Positions 25,920 through 35,282 of a DNA stretch of 64,000 nt are shown one piece after another. The notes under the pieces were generated by a model. The model saw only the letters and a list, made by a program, of their open reading frames with translations, made no database searches and was not told where the DNA came from. Position 1 is the stretch's first letter. Each line of letters starts with the position of its first letter. The stretch lies in NCBI RefSeq assembly GCF_004343775.1, contig NZ_PTXL01000003.1:620001-684000 (forward strand). Direction: 5' to 3'. The stretch is from Burkholderia sp. SRS-46. Its GTDB lineage: Bacteria; Pseudomonadota; Gammaproteobacteria; Burkholderiales; Burkholderiaceae. The translations under genes and the position numbers were made by a program.

Positions 25920-26231
25920 ATGATCAGGATTCGCGTAGTTTCGGTGGCAGCGGCGGTATCCATCGGCCTGGCGCTGGCGGCTGCGCCGGCGGCGTTCGCA
26001 CAGGGGCCGGCGAGCGACGCCGCGCCGTCGTCGGCCGCCGCGCCGACGGCCAAGCAGCTCAGCAAGGCGCAGCGCAAGGCGGCGCGCAAGGCGGCCCGCC
26101 AGAAACGCAACGAGGATCTGAACGCGATCCAGAAGAACGGCTACAGCCTGACGGGCGACCGGACCGGTTTCCCGAAGAATGGCCAGGGCGCAAAGGCCCC
26201 CAGCGGCGCGGCGTCGTCGCCGGCGCAGTAA
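25920..26231 (+). CDS. Small secreted basic protein, DUF4148-like tail
   Basis: 103 residues with a clear signal peptide (hydrophobic VVSVAAAVSIGLALAAAPAA, cleavage at AFA|Q). The mature part is Ala/Lys/Arg-rich (KAQRKAARKAARQKR) and then NGYSLTGDRTGFP, which faintly resembles the GYNP..DP.YP signature of burkholderial DUF4148 proteins. AAGGAG at 25905-25910 serves either GTG 25917 or ATG 25920. Function unknown; it stands alone between the pump and the CoA-transferase. Confidence 0.7.
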   Translation: MIRIRVVSVAAAVSIGLALAAAPAAFAQGPASDAAPSSAAAPTAKQLSKAQRKAARKAARQKRNEDLNAIQKNGYSLTGDRTGFPKNGQGAKAPSGAASSPAQ

Positions 26232-26472
26232 CCGGGCAGTGACGGACGGGCCGCGGCGCGGCCCGTCTTGCCCCGGCGTCGCGGGGTTGAATGCGGCGCG
26301 GATCTTCCTCTTTAATGGTCTCGAGATCGAGAGCACGCTGTCGGCCTGCCCGGCGCTCGCGACGTCCTCCCATACCTTCCACCCGTTCGAACATCGACGC
26401 GTCGATCGCATCGGCGCGGCGACGCTTTCGCGCGCGCGTTCGGCAAGAAAATTCGACCGCTAAATATTCATG

Positions 26473-26522
26473 TCTTGATTCGCGGAATCAAGATTGACGC
26501 TCGAAATTGCCGGGACATAGAC
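26473..26522 (+). promoter_or_regulatory. Palindromic operator plus sigma70-like promoter
   Basis: A perfect 9-3-9 palindrome (TCTTGATTC, gcg, GAATCAAGA at 26473-26493) abuts a -35 TTGACG (26494-26499); 17 bp later lies a poor -10, ATAGAC (26517-26522). It is 33 bases upstream of the CoA-transferase start. A regulator bound here would touch RNA polymerase at -35, suggesting activation or steric repression. The rest of the 323-base gap from 26232 shows no gene. Confidence 0.55.
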
Positions 26523-26554
26523 TTTTCTCACCCTTTCCACCACCGAGAACATTC

Positions 26555-27970
26555 ATGTCCGAACCTGCTTCGACGTTGGCGCCGGAGTGCGCCGGCAGCG
26601 CATGCGCCGATGCGTATCTGCATGACATCTGGCATGCGCTGAACGGGGCACCCGAGCTTCTGGACACGCTGACGTTCAGCGGTTCGGGTGTGCTGCCGTC
26701 CGTGTTTCCGGTGACCGATTTCGCGGCGGCTGCCGTCGGCGCGGCGAGCGTGGCGATCGCGGAACTCGTACAGCAGGCGAACGGCGCGTTGCCTGCCGTC
26801 GACGTGAACCGGCGCTACGCGTCGCTGTGGTTCGGCACGTCGCTGCGCCCGCGCGGCTGGGAAATTCCGCCGCAATGGGACGTGATCGCGGGCGACTATC
26901 GCACCGCCGACGGCTGGATCCGGCTGCACACGAATGCGCCGCATCATCGCGACGCGGTGCTCGCGGTGCTGCGCACGCCGCTCGACAGGGCGGCCGTCGC
27001 ACACGCCGTCGCCGGCTGGCGGAAGGACGAACTCGAAGCCGCGGTGATCGGGCAGGGCGGCTGCGCGGCCGCGATGCACACGCAGGACGAATGGGCCCGC
27101 CATCCGCAAGGCGTCGCGGTGCGGGCCGAGCCGTTGCTGATTCACGACGCGATTGCGGCCGAAGGGCCGCGCCCGACGTGGACGGCGCCGGCCGGGCGGC
27201 CGCTGCACGGCGTGCGCGTGCTCGATCTCACGCGAATTCTCGCGGGCCCGGTCGCCACGCGCTTTCTCGCGGGTTTCGGGGCGGACGTGCTGCGCATCGA
27301 TCCGATCCAGTGGGACGAGCCGAACACCGTGCCCGAAGTCGTGCTCGGCAAGCGCTGCGCGCGCGTCGACCTGAAAACGCCCGAAGGGCGCGCGCTGCTG
27401 CGGGACCTGATCCGCGAGGCCGACGTGATGGTCCACGGCTACCGGCCCGATGCGCTCGACCGTCTCGGCTTCGACGCCGACGAACGGCGGCGGATCAATC
27501 CGGGGCTCGTCGACGTGTCGCTCGATGCGTACGGCTGGAGCGGGCCGTGGCGCGAGCGCCGGGGATTCGACAGCCTGTTGCAGACGAGCACGGGTCTCGT
27601 CGAAACGGCGATGCGCGCGACGGGGGCGGACCGCCCGGTGCCGCTGCCGGTGCAGGCGCTCGATCACGGTACGGGCTACATGCTCGCCGCCGCCGCGATT
27701 CGCGGGCTGACGCGGCGGCTGACGACGCGGGCCGGCACGCGCACGCGCGCATCGTTGGCGAGGACGGCGCTGCTGTTCGCATCGGGCGGCGCGCAGGCGC
27801 GGGACCGGGCGCTGCTCGCGCCCGAAGACGCGCGCGACCTGTCGGCCACGATCGAGGCAACGAGCTGGGGCCCGGCGCAGCGCGTGCGCGCGCCGGTGCG
27901 GGTCGATGGCGCGCCGATGCGCTGGGTGCATCCGGCGCGTGCGCTGGGTTCGTCGATCGCCGCGTGGTAG
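26555..27970 (+). CDS. CaiB/BaiF CoA-transferase family protein with rearranged domain order
   Basis: 471 residues. The order is unusual: residues about 45-190 resemble the middle and C-terminal part of CaiB proteins (VFPVTDFAAAAVGAASVAIA, GDYRTADGWIRLHTNAPHHR), whereas the canonical N terminus LHGVRVLDLTRILAGPVATR appears only near residue 215, followed by LGKRCARVDLKTPEGRALLR and a second middle-like block ending at LDHGTGYMLAAAAIRGL. Asp55 and an Asp near 369 both sit where the catalytic Asp region is expected. Such two-half arrangements are annotated simply as CoA-transferase. Substrate unknown; apparently monocistronic with its own palindromic promoter. Confidence 0.82.
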   Translation: MSEPASTLAPECAGSACADAYLHDIWHALNGAPELLDTLTFSGSGVLPSVFPVTDFAAAAVGAASVAIAELVQQANGALPAVDVNRRYASLWFGTSLRPRGWEIPPQWDVIAGDYRTADGWIRLHTNAPHHRDAVLAVLRTPLDRAAVAHAVAGWRKDELEAAVIGQGGCAAAMHTQDEWARHPQGVAVRAEPLLIHDAIAAEGPRPTWTAPAGRPLHGVRVLDLTRILAGPVATRFLAGFGADVLRIDPIQWDEPNTVPEVVLGKRCARVDLKTPEGRALLRDLIREADVMVHGYRPDALDRLGFDADERRRINPGLVDVSLDAYGWSGPWRERRGFDSLLQTSTGLVETAMRATGADRPVPLPVQALDHGTGYMLAAAAIRGLTRRLTTRAGTRTRASLARTALLFASGGAQARDRALLAPEDARDLSATIEATSWGPAQRVRAPVRVDGAPMRWVHPARALGSSIAAW

Positions 27971-28112
27971 CCGCCGCGCATCGGCATTCACGTTCATGTT
28001 CACGATCGGCGGCTCGCGTCGCCCGACGCGCCGCACATCACCGGCCAGGTGACCAGGTCAACGGCGGCGCCGAGCGCAGCCGCTGATTGCCGCGAGTCGC
28101 CCGTAAACGACG

Positions 28113-28140
28113 ACGGGCCCCGCATCGCTGCGGGGCCCGT
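28113..28140 (-). terminator. Intrinsic-type terminator between convergent genes
   Basis: A perfect 12-bp stem (ACGGGCCCCGCA with TGCGGGGCCCGT) around a 4-base loop, followed on the minus strand by CGTCGTTTA. It lies 22 bases beyond the pirin gene stop and 143 bases beyond the convergent CoA-transferase, so it mainly serves pirin and may act in both directions. Confidence 0.7.
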
Positions 28141-28161
28141 GCGTCGACGTCAGGCTTCACG

Positions 28162-28887
28162 TCATGCCCATTCGGCCGTCACTTCGACCGGACGCAGGTC
28201 GAACACCAATACTTCGGCATCCTTGCCTTCCGAGAACGCCAGCGCTTCCTCGCCGCGCACCCGCGCGCCGTCGCCTTCGCCGAGCGTCACGCCGTTGACC
28301 GTCACGCTGCCGCGAGCGACGTGCACGTAGGCAAACCGGTCCGGCGACAGCGCAAGCGTCGCACGCTCGTCGCCGTCGAACAGGCCCGCGTAGATGCGCG
28401 TGTCCTGGCGGATCTTGAGCGAGCCGGCGGCGCCGTCCGGCGACACGACGAGCGTCAGCTTGCCGCGCTTGTCCTCGGCCGGAATGTTCGTCTGCTGGTA
28501 GCGCGGCTCCGCGCCTTTTTCCGACGGCCCGACCCAGATCTGCAGGAAGTGCACCGACGCTTCACGCGAGTGGTTGAACTCGCTGTGCCGCACACCGGTG
28601 CCCGCGCTCATCAGCTGCACGTCGCCGGGCACGATCACCGAGCCCGTGCCCATCGAATCCTTGTGTTCGAGCGCGCCGTCGAGCACGTACGACAGGATTT
28701 CCATGTCGCGGTGCGGGTGCGTGCCGAAGCCGTGGCCCGGCTTCACGCGGTCGTCGTTGATCACGAGCAGGTCGGAGAAGCCGACTTGCTGCGGATCGTA
28801 ATAGTTCGCGAACGAGAACGTGTGACGGGAGCTGAGCCAGCCATGTTCGGCGCGGCCGCGTTGGTTTGCTGCTCGGATCTCAATCAT
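28162..28887 (-). CDS. Pirin family protein (quercetinase-like bicupin)
   Basis: 241 residues, YhaK/YhhW-type bicupin. The N-terminal cupin carries the metal-binding set: FGTHPHRDMEILSYVLDG (His, His, Glu region) and SAGTGVRHSEFNHS (His and Glu). The C-terminal cupin (LKIRQDTRIYAGLFDGDE) has no metal residues, as usual. Relatives bind Fe or Ni, and some oxygenate quercetin or act as redox sensors. ATG at 28887 has GAGGA 8 bases upstream. Divergent from a LysR gene, a very common pairing in Burkholderia and Pseudomonas in which the LysR activates pirin under stress (inference). Confidence 0.92.
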   Translation of the reverse strand: MIEIRAANQRGRAEHGWLSSRHTFSFANYYDPQQVGFSDLLVINDDRVKPGHGFGTHPHRDMEILSYVLDGALEHKDSMGTGSVIVPGDVQLMSAGTGVRHSEFNHSREASVHFLQIWVGPSEKGAEPRYQQTNIPAEDKRGKLTLVVSPDGAAGSLKIRQDTRIYAGLFDGDERATLALSPDRFAYVHVARGSVTVNGVTLGEGDGARVRGEEALAFSEGKDAEVLVFDLRPVEVTAEWA

Positions 28888-28953
28888 TTGGTATGTCCTC
28901 AAAGTCGCCGGACCTCGAAAGTGGGCCCGGCTGATCGTTGAGATGAATCTTAA

Positions 28954-28991
28954 GTCAATCGATTTGACAAATAAATCGCCTGTAAGATAAT
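28954..28991. promoter_or_regulatory. Divergent pirin/lysR promoter and LTTR-type dyad
   Basis: The 15-bp dyad GTCAA-TCGAT-TTGAC (28954-28968) matches the T-N11-A style of LysR sites. It embeds the lysR -35 TTGACA (28964-28969), which is followed after 16 bp by GATAAT (28986-28991). On the opposite strand TTGACT (28958-28953) could be the pirin -35. The regulator would thus cover both -35 elements. Confidence 0.6.
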
Positions 28992-29015
28992 CACTGTCAC
29001 ATCAAGGTGGACAAT

Positions 29016-29906
29016 ATGGAACTGGGCGATCTAAGGATTTTCGTGGCGACGGTCGACGCGGGCAGCTTCACGGCGGCCGCCGACCAGCTGATGCTGTCGA
29101 AGCAGTTCGTCAGCCGGCGGACGATGGCGCTCGAGGCGGCGCTCGGCGTGCGCCTGCTGCTGCGCAACACGCGCAACCTGGCCGTGACCGAATCGGGGCA
29201 CGAGTTCTATGCGCGCGCGCAGCGGATTCTTGCCGAGGTGGCCGACGCCGAGCAGGCGATGTCGGTGCGCAGCACGGAGCTGCACGGCTCGCTGAAGATC
29301 AGCGCGCCGCTGTCGTTCGGGATCACGCACCTGTCGCCGCTGGTCGCCGAGTTTCTTGCCGCGCACCCGGCCGTGCGGCTCAATCTCGACCTGACCGACC
29401 GGCGCGTCGACCTGATCGGCGAAGGCTTCGACCTCGTGCTGCGGATCGGCCCGCTCGAGGATTCGACACTGGTTGCCCGGCCGCTCGGGCAGTGGCGGAT
29501 GATCGCGTGCTGCAGCCCGGCCTACCTGCGCCAGCATGGCGCGCCGGCGACGCCCGCGGATCTGTGCAAGCACATTTGCCTGTTGTATGGGCGCGAGCGG
29601 CGGGTGGGCTGGGAGTTCCGGGTCGACGGCGCGCTGCGGACCTTCGACGTGCAGGGGCCGCTCGTCGCGAACAACGGCGAGGTGGTGCGCGAAGCGGCGA
29701 TCGCCGGGCTCGGCATCGCGCTGCTGCCGCACTTCATCGTCGGCGCGGCGCTCGACAGCGGCGCGCTCGTGCCGGTGCTCGATGCGCATGCGCCGCCGGC
29801 GCTGAGGCTGAATGCGGTCTTTCCGCAGCATCGGGAAGGGTTCGTCACGCTGCGCACGTTCATTGCGTTCCTGGCCGAGCGGCTGGAGCCGGGCGTATCG
29901 GGTTGA
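29016..29906 (+). CDS. LysR family transcriptional regulator (pirin-linked)
   Basis: 296 residues. HTH at 1-60: LGDLRIFVATVDAGSFTAAA then QLMLSKQFVSRRTMALEAAL. The effector domain contains LHGSLKISAPLSFGITHLSP and the REAAIAGLGIALLPHFIV segment typical of the CrgA/AaeR-like subgroup, which often senses aldehydes, quinones or oxidative stress. ATG at 29016 fits the AAGGTGG at 29005-29011 better than the GTG at 29007. Probable target: the divergent pirin gene and itself. Confidence 0.92.
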   Translation: MELGDLRIFVATVDAGSFTAAADQLMLSKQFVSRRTMALEAALGVRLLLRNTRNLAVTESGHEFYARAQRILAEVADAEQAMSVRSTELHGSLKISAPLSFGITHLSPLVAEFLAAHPAVRLNLDLTDRRVDLIGEGFDLVLRIGPLEDSTLVARPLGQWRMIACCSPAYLRQHGAPATPADLCKHICLLYGRERRVGWEFRVDGALRTFDVQGPLVANNGEVVREAAIAGLGIALLPHFIVGAALDSGALVPVLDAHAPPALRLNAVFPQHREGFVTLRTFIAFLAERLEPGVSG

Positions 29907-29993
29907 GCGTGGCGGGCCCGTTCGCGTCGATGGACGGGAGGCGGTGGCGCGCCGTATCCCGGCTGGGGATTCATGAAGTGAATGGCGGTGGAT

Positions 29994-30179
29994 TCAGAAG
30001 ATAAATTTCACGAATCCTACGACACTCGATATGCTCGGCATATCTGGTCCGTTTGGCGCAGGCGCCGCCTGCGGCCGTCGTGTCAAATCGGGGGGTCGAG
30101 ATCCGGCGCCCACATTTGCGCAGGTGGGGCACGCGACGAGATCCCCATGAAGGAGCAACTGGCCGATGGATTGTTTCAT
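29994..30179 (-). pseudogene. Unidentified small reading frame, possibly decayed
   Basis: A 61-codon frame starting ATG at 30179, only 3 bases after the stop of another minus-strand frame, i.e. operon-like spacing. It begins KQSIGQLLLHGDLVACPTCA; the GDLVACPTC stretch recalls PAAR-type or zinc-ribbon elements, but the rest turns Pro/Arg-rich and no family can be named. Together with the frame at 30183-30434 it could be the remnant of a small operon. The local sequence is less GC-biased than the flanking genes. It may not be coding at all. Confidence 0.25.
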
Positions 30180-30182
30180 CGG

Positions 30183-30434
30183 TTAGTCGAAGTCGAAGTC
30201 TAAGCCGAAGCGGCACGCCTGCGCGATGCCGTATCCGACGTTCCAATCTTCAGTATTACTGACGTTGGTGTAAAGGCCGATCGATCCCAGGCCATGCCGG
30301 AGCCGATGCAATTGATTCAGGTCGGCCAGCCCCTCGAAGCGATGGGTCTGCACAACAGTACCCGGCGAGGTCGGCTTGAGTGACGCTTGAGTATGGTAAC
30401 TTGACCCGCCGGCCCGAATTCCGTGCGACGGCCA
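30183..30434 (-). pseudogene. 3' remnant of an unidentified gene
   Basis: Reading the minus strand, 83 codons without a stop and without any ATG end in GYGIAQACRFGLDFDFD and a TAA at 30185-30183. The composition (FEGLADLNQLHRLRHGLGSI, then LYTNVSNTEDWNVGYG) looks protein-like rather than random GC-rich translation, and an in-frame TAG at 30437-30435 closes it upstream. No family recognised. Best explained as the tail of a gene whose 5' part was lost, next to pntA. Low confidence. Confidence 0.3.
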
Positions 30435-30452
30435 CTACTGACAATTCACGAT

Positions 30453-32048
30453 ATGACATTACTGATTGGGGTTCCTCTGGAGACAGCCACTCAGGAGCGG
30501 CGCGTAGCGACCGTCCCTGACGTGGTCGAGAAACTGATCAAGCTGGGGTTCGCGGTGGCCGTGCAAAGCGGCGCCGGGGTGGGCGCGAACTTCAGCGACG
30601 ACGACTACCGCGCGGCCGGTGCCGAGGTCGTGGCGTCGGCTGCCGACCTGTGGGGCCGCAGCGATATCGTTTTCAAGGTGCGTGCGCCGAGCAGCGAGGA
30701 AGTGGCGCTGATGCGCGCGGGCGGCACGCTGATCGGCTTCGTCTGGCCGGCCCAGAACCCTGAGCTGATGCAGCAGCTGGCCGCGAAGCAGGCCACCGTG
30801 CTGGCCATCGATTCGCTGCCGCGCACGCTGTCGCGCGCACAGAAGATGGACGCGCTCACGTCGATGGCCGGCGTGAGCGGCTACCGCGCAGTGATCGAGG
30901 CGGCCAATGCGTTCGGCCGCTACTTCAACGGCCAGATCACGGCCGCGGGCAAGGTGCCGCCCGCCAAGGTCTTCATCGCCGGCGCCGGCGTGGCGGGCCT
31001 CGCGGCCATCGGCACGGCCGCGGGCCTGGGCGCGATCGTGCGCGCCAACGACACGCGCGCCGAGGTGGCCGACCAGGTCAAGTCGCTGGGCGGCGAATTC
31101 GTCAAGGTCGACTACGAGGAAGAGGGCTCGGGCGGCGGCGGCTACGCGAAGGTGATGAGCGAGGGCTTCCAGCAGGCGCAGCGCGCGATGTACGCGCAGC
31201 AGGCCAAGGACGCGGACATCATCATCACCACCGCGCTGATTCCCGGCAAGCCGGCGCCGAAGCTGATCACGGCCGAGATGGTGCAGTCGATGAAGGCGGG
31301 CAGCGTGATCGTCGACATGGCGGGCGAGCAAGGCGGCAACTGCGAACTCACGGTGCCCGGCGAGGCGGTCGTGCGCCACGGCGTGACCATCATCGGCTAC
31401 ACGGATCTCGCGTCGCGCCTCGCGCGCCAGTCGTCCACGCTGTATGCGACCAACCTGCTGCGCGTGGTCGAGGAGCTGTGCAAGAACAAGGACGGCACGA
31501 TCAACGTCGACTTCGACGACGACGCGATTCGCGGCCTCACGGTCATCAAGGAAGGCAACGTGACCTGGCCGCCGCCGCAGCTCAAGCAGCCGGCCGCCGC
31601 GCCGCAACCCCAGACGCCGCCCGCGGCGGCCGCGTCCAAGGGCAATGGCCATGGCCACGGCAGCGGCGAGCCGATGTCGGCCAAGACGCTCGCCATCGTG
31701 TTCGCCGTCGGCGCGCTGGCGTTCCTGCTGGTCGGCCAGTTCGCGCCGGCCACGTTCCTCGCGCACTTCACGGTGTTCGTGCTGGCCTGCTTCGTCGGCT
31801 ACATGGTGATCTGGAACGTCACGCCGTCGCTGCACACGCCGCTGATGAGCGTCACCAATGCGATCTCGTCGATCATCGCGATCGGCGCGCTGGTGCAGGT
31901 CGCGCCGCCGCTGGGCGGGGCTGCGGTCGGCGACCGGCCGTCGGGGCTGATCCTGGGCCTGGCGGTGGGCGCGCTGGCGCTCACGGCCGTCAACATGTTC
32001 GGCGGCTTCGCGGTGACGCGGCGCATGCTGGCGATGTTCCGCAAATAA
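30453..32048 (+). CDS. pntA: Proton-translocating NAD(P) transhydrogenase subunit alpha
   Basis: 531 residues, fused form like E. coli PntA (510). Domain I (NAD-binding) begins [20 protein letters not shown] with Rossmann motif [20 protein letters not shown] near residue 175 and [14 protein letters not shown]; a Pro/Ala/His-rich linker near 385-405 leads to domain II with about four helices ([52 protein letters not shown]). It couples hydride transfer between NADH and NADP to proton flow across the inner membrane. Start ATG 30453; no strong Shine-Dalgarno. Co-transcribed with pntB 16 bases later. Confidence 0.95.
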   Translation: MTLLIGVPLETATQERRVATVPDVVEKLIKLGFAVAVQSGAGVGANFSDDDYRAAGAEVVASAADLWGRSDIVFKVRAPSSEEVALMRAGGTLIGFVWPAQNPELMQQLAAKQATVLAIDSLPRTLSRAQKMDALTSMAGVSGYRAVIEAANAFGRYFNGQITAAGKVPPAKVFIAGAGVAGLAAIGTAAGLGAIVRANDTRAEVADQVKSLGGEFVKVDYEEEGSGGGGYAKVMSEGFQQAQRAMYAQQAKDADIIITTALIPGKPAPKLITAEMVQSMKAGSVIVDMAGEQGGNCELTVPGEAVVRHGVTIIGYTDLASRLARQSSTLYATNLLRVVEELCKNKDGTINVDFDDDAIRGLTVIKEGNVTWPPPQLKQPAAAPQPQTPPAAAASKGNGHGHGSGEPMSAKTLAIVFAVGALAFLLVGQFAPATFLAHFTVFVLACFVGYMVIWNVTPSLHTPLMSVTNAISSIIAIGALVQVAPPLGGAAVGDRPSGLILGLAVGALALTAVNMFGGFAVTRRMLAMFRK

Positions 32049-32064
32049 GAAGGGGACGACAACA

Positions 32065-33477
32065 ATGACATCCAATCTGACTACCGTCTCCTACATCGGC
32101 GCGGCGATCCTGTTCATCCTCAGCCTCGGCGGGCTGGCCAATCCCGAGACCGCGCGCCGCGGCAACCTGCTCGGCATGATCGGCATGCTGATCGCCGTGC
32201 TCGCCACCGTGCTCGGCCCGCGCGTGTCGGCCGAGGGCATTCCGTACGTGATCGCCGCGCTGGTGGTCGGCGGCGCGGTCGGCCTGTTCGCCGCGAAGAA
32301 AGTGCAGATGACGCAGATGCCCGAACTGGTCGCGCTGATGCACAGCCTGGTCGGCCTGGCGGCCTGCCTGGTGGGCTTTGCCAGCTACATCGATACGTCG
32401 GTGCAGTTCGCCGGCGCGGAGAAGGCCATCCACGAAGTGGAGATCTACGTCGGCATCCTGATCGGCGCCGTGACCTTCGCGGGTTCGGTCATCGCGTTCG
32501 GCAAGCTGTCGGGCAAGATCGGCGGCAAGCCGCTGCTGCTGCCGGCGCGGCACTGGCTGAACCTGGCCGCGCTGCTGATCGTGATCTACTACGGCCGCGC
32601 GTTCCTGCATGCGGAGACGATCCACGACGGCATGACGCCGCTCATCGTGATGACGGTGATCTCGCTGCTGTTCGGCGTGCACATGGTGATGGCGATCGGC
32701 GGCGCGGACATGCCCGTGGTGGTGTCGATGCTCAACAGCTACTCGGGCTGGGCGGCGGCGGCCACCGGCTTCATGCTCGGCAACGACCTGCTGATCGTGA
32801 TCGGCGCGCTGGTGGGCTCGTCGGGTGCGATCCTGTCGTACATCATGTGCCGCGCGATGAACCGCAACTTCGTCAGCGTGATTGCCGGCGGCTTCGGCAC
32901 CGGTGCGGGCGCGCCCGCGGCAGCCGGCGGCAGTGCGCAACCGGCCGGCGAAGTGGTGGCGGTGAGCGCGGTGGAAACCGCCGAGCTGCTGCGCGACGCG
33001 AAGAGCGTGATCATCGTGCCCGGCTACGGGATGGCGGTGGCGCAGGCCCAGCATACCGTGCACGAACTCACCAAGCTGCTGCGCGAGAAGGGCGTCGACG
33101 TGCGCTTCGCGATCCATCCGGTCGCGGGCCGCATGCCGGGCCACATGAACGTGCTGCTGGCCGAGGCCAAGGTGCCGTACGACATCGTGATGGAGATGGA
33201 CGAGATCAACAGCGACTTCCCGGAGGCCGACGTGTCGATGGTGATCGGCGCGAACGACATCGTGAACCCGGCCGCGCAGGAGGATCCGGCCAGCCCGATC
33301 GCGGGCATGCCGGTGCTCGAAGTGTGGAAGGCGAAGACGTCGATCGTGATGAAGCGCAGCATGGCCTCGGGCTATGCGGGCGTGGACAATCCGCTGTTCT
33401 ACAAGGACAACAACCGTATGTTGTTCGGTGACGCGAAGACGATGTTGAACGAGGTCTTCGGGGCGCTGAAGGCCTGA
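32065..33477 (+). CDS. pntB: Proton-translocating NAD(P) transhydrogenase subunit beta
   Basis: 470 residues. The membrane domain has about nine helices ([20 protein letters not shown] and onward; [20 protein letters not shown] holds the conserved proton-channel His). Then comes the NADP-binding domain [55 protein letters not shown] and [24 protein letters not shown] precedes the ATG. Works with PntA to make NADPH; a strong terminator follows at 33607-33646, so pntAB is a two-gene operon. Confidence 0.96.
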   Translation: MTSNLTTVSYIGAAILFILSLGGLANPETARRGNLLGMIGMLIAVLATVLGPRVSAEGIPYVIAALVVGGAVGLFAAKKVQMTQMPELVALMHSLVGLAACLVGFASYIDTSVQFAGAEKAIHEVEIYVGILIGAVTFAGSVIAFGKLSGKIGGKPLLLPARHWLNLAALLIVIYYGRAFLHAETIHDGMTPLIVMTVISLLFGVHMVMAIGGADMPVVVSMLNSYSGWAAAATGFMLGNDLLIVIGALVGSSGAILSYIMCRAMNRNFVSVIAGGFGTGAGAPAAAGGSAQPAGEVVAVSAVETAELLRDAKSVIIVPGYGMAVAQAQHTVHELTKLLREKGVDVRFAIHPVAGRMPGHMNVLLAEAKVPYDIVMEMDEINSDFPEADVSMVIGANDIVNPAAQEDPASPIAGMPVLEVWKAKTSIVMKRSMASGYAGVDNPLFYKDNNRMLFGDAKTMLNEVFGALKA

Positions 33478-33606
33478 CGAGGCGCGGGTGGTCGGGGCAG
33501 GTGCGCGGTCGGATCACGATCGCTGGCGAATCTGCCTCGAACCTTCTGCCGCAACAGGCTGGTCGTTCAGAACCCCGGCACGCTGAAATGCGCAGCGGGG
33601 AGATCA

Positions 33607-33646
33607 CGGAAGTGCGGGGCGCATTGCGGTGCGTCCCGCACTTCCG
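33607..33646 (+). terminator. Rho-independent terminator of pntAB
   Basis: A 17-bp stem with one G-T pair (33607-33623 with 33630-33646), a 6-base loop, then ATTTTGTTTG. It is 130 bases after pntB and 35 bases before the end of the convergent ABC-ATPase gene. The T-rich tail is on the plus strand, so it chiefly terminates pntAB. Confidence 0.85.
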
Positions 33647-33680
33647 ATTTTGTTTGCGCACTACCACGACGTGCGAATCT

Positions 33681-35282
33681 TCAGATCGCGACCCGCTCAC
33701 GTCGCTCGCGCGTCGCCGCCACGATCGCTCGGGTATACGCATGCCGCGGCGAGTCCAAGGTCTGAAGCGTCTCGCCGCTCTCCACGATGCGCCCGTTCTG
33801 CATGACCGCGATTCGATGCGCAGTCGCGCGCAGCACGTCGATGTCGTGGCTGATGAGTACATAGCTGAGCCCGTGTCGGCGCTGTAGATCGACAAGGAGC
33901 GCAAGGATATTTTGCTGGACCGAGACGTCGAGTGCGCTGGTCGGCTCGTCGAGCACGAGGATGCGCGAATCGACGGCGAGCGCGCGCGCAATCGCAATGC
34001 GCTGCCGTTGTCCGCCGGAGAACTCGTGCGGGTAGCGCGACGCGGCCTCGGTCGGCAGGCCTGTTTCGGCGAGCAGTGCGGCGACACGCGCGCGCCGCGC
34101 AGCGGGCGTCAGGTACGGGTGATGCAGCGTCATCCCTTCGCCGATGATCTCGCCGACCGTCATGCGCGGCGGCAGCGAGCCGAACGGATCCTGAAACACC
34201 ATCTGCACGTGTGCGGCGCGTGCCATGCGCGACTGCGTGCCAGCATGGCCGAGCCGGGCAAAGCCGATGGTGCCGCCAAGCGGCCGCATCAATCCGACGA
34301 TGGTCGACGCCAGCGTGGACTTTCCGCAGCCTGACTCGCCGAGCACGCCGAGCGTCTCTCCCTCGCGCAGATGAAGATCGATGCCGTCGAGTACGTGCGA
34401 CGTGTCGCTGCGCAACATGCCGCGCCAGCCGCGCGCCCGCATGCGATAGCCCGCGCGCAGCCCGTCGATTTCCAGCACGCGAGGCGCATCGGCAGCGAGC
34501 GGCGCGAGCGTGCGTTGCGGCGCGCTGCCGAACAGCATCCGTGTGTACGGATGCCGCTGCGTGGCGAACAGCGTGTCGGTCTCGCCGCTTTCGACGATTT
34601 CGCCGCTGCGCATCACGGCAACGCGGTGGGCGAAGCGTCGTACGAGATGCAGGTCGTGCGTTATCAGCAGCACCGCGAATCCGGACTCGCTCTCCTGCAG
34701 ATCGATCAACAGATCGACGATTTGCTGGCGGATCGTGGCGTCGAGTGCGGTGGTGGGTTCGTCGGCGATCAGTAGGCGCGGCTGGCACGCGAGCGCCATC
34801 GCGATCATCGCGCGCTGGCGCTGCCCGCCGGACAGCTGATGCGGATAGCAATCGACCTTGCGCTCGGGCTGCGGAATGCCGGTGCGGCGCAGCAACGCGA
34901 TGGCGCGCGCACGCGCAGCGGCCCCGCGTAGGCCCGCGTGCAGGCGAAGGCTCTCGCCGATCTGGCGACCGATGCTCCACACCGGATTCAGCGCAGTCAT
35001 CGGCTCCTGGAAAACCATCGCGATGTCGCGCCCGCGCACGGACCGCCATTGCGCATCGGTATTGCCGAGCAGGTCCTTGCCGTCCAGGCGCACGCGGCCG
35101 CTGACCGTGGCGCCGTCGGCGAGGCCCAGCATCGCGAGCGCGGTGAGGCTCTTGCCTGAACCCGATTCGCCGACCAGCGCGACCCGTTCGCCCGGCCCGA
35201 TCGACAGATCGAGGCCATTGACGACCGTGTGCGCGCCGAAGCGGATGTGCAGGTTTTCCACCGCGAGTACGGGCGTGTTCAT
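33681..35282 (-). CDS. Peptide ABC importer, double ATPase (YejF/DppDF type)
   Basis: 533 residues containing two complete nucleotide-binding domains in one chain. The first (about 1-250) has Walker A GESGSGKSLT, signature LSGGQRQRAM and Walker B LLIADEPTTALD. The second (about 275-525) has GESGCGKSTL, FSGGQRQRIAIAR and ILVLDEPTSALD. This fusion is characteristic of E. coli YejF. It energises the YejB/YejE permease pair encoded upstream; the ATG at 35282 overlaps the yejE stop by 4 bases. Last gene of the nine-gene receptor-TonB-ABC operon. Confidence 0.93.
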   Translation of the reverse strand: MNTPVLAVENLHIRFGAHTVVNGLDLSIGPGERVALVGESGSGKSLTALAMLGLADGATVSGRVRLDGKDLLGNTDAQWRSVRGRDIAMVFQEPMTALNPVWSIGRQIGESLRLHAGLRGAAARARAIALLRRTGIPQPERKVDCYPHQLSGGQRQRAMIAMALACQPRLLIADEPTTALDATIRQQIVDLLIDLQESESGFAVLLITHDLHLVRRFAHRVAVMRSGEIVESGETDTLFATQRHPYTRMLFGSAPQRTLAPLAADAPRVLEIDGLRAGYRMRARGWRGMLRSDTSHVLDGIDLHLREGETLGVLGESGCGKSTLASTIVGLMRPLGGTIGFARLGHAGTQSRMARAAHVQMVFQDPFGSLPPRMTVGEIIGEGMTLHHPYLTPAARRARVAALLAETGLPTEAASRYPHEFSGGQRQRIAIARALAVDSRILVLDEPTSALDVSVQQNILALLVDLQRRHGLSYVLISHDIDVLRATAHRIAVMQNGRIVESGETLQTLDSPRHAYTRAIVAATRERRERVAI

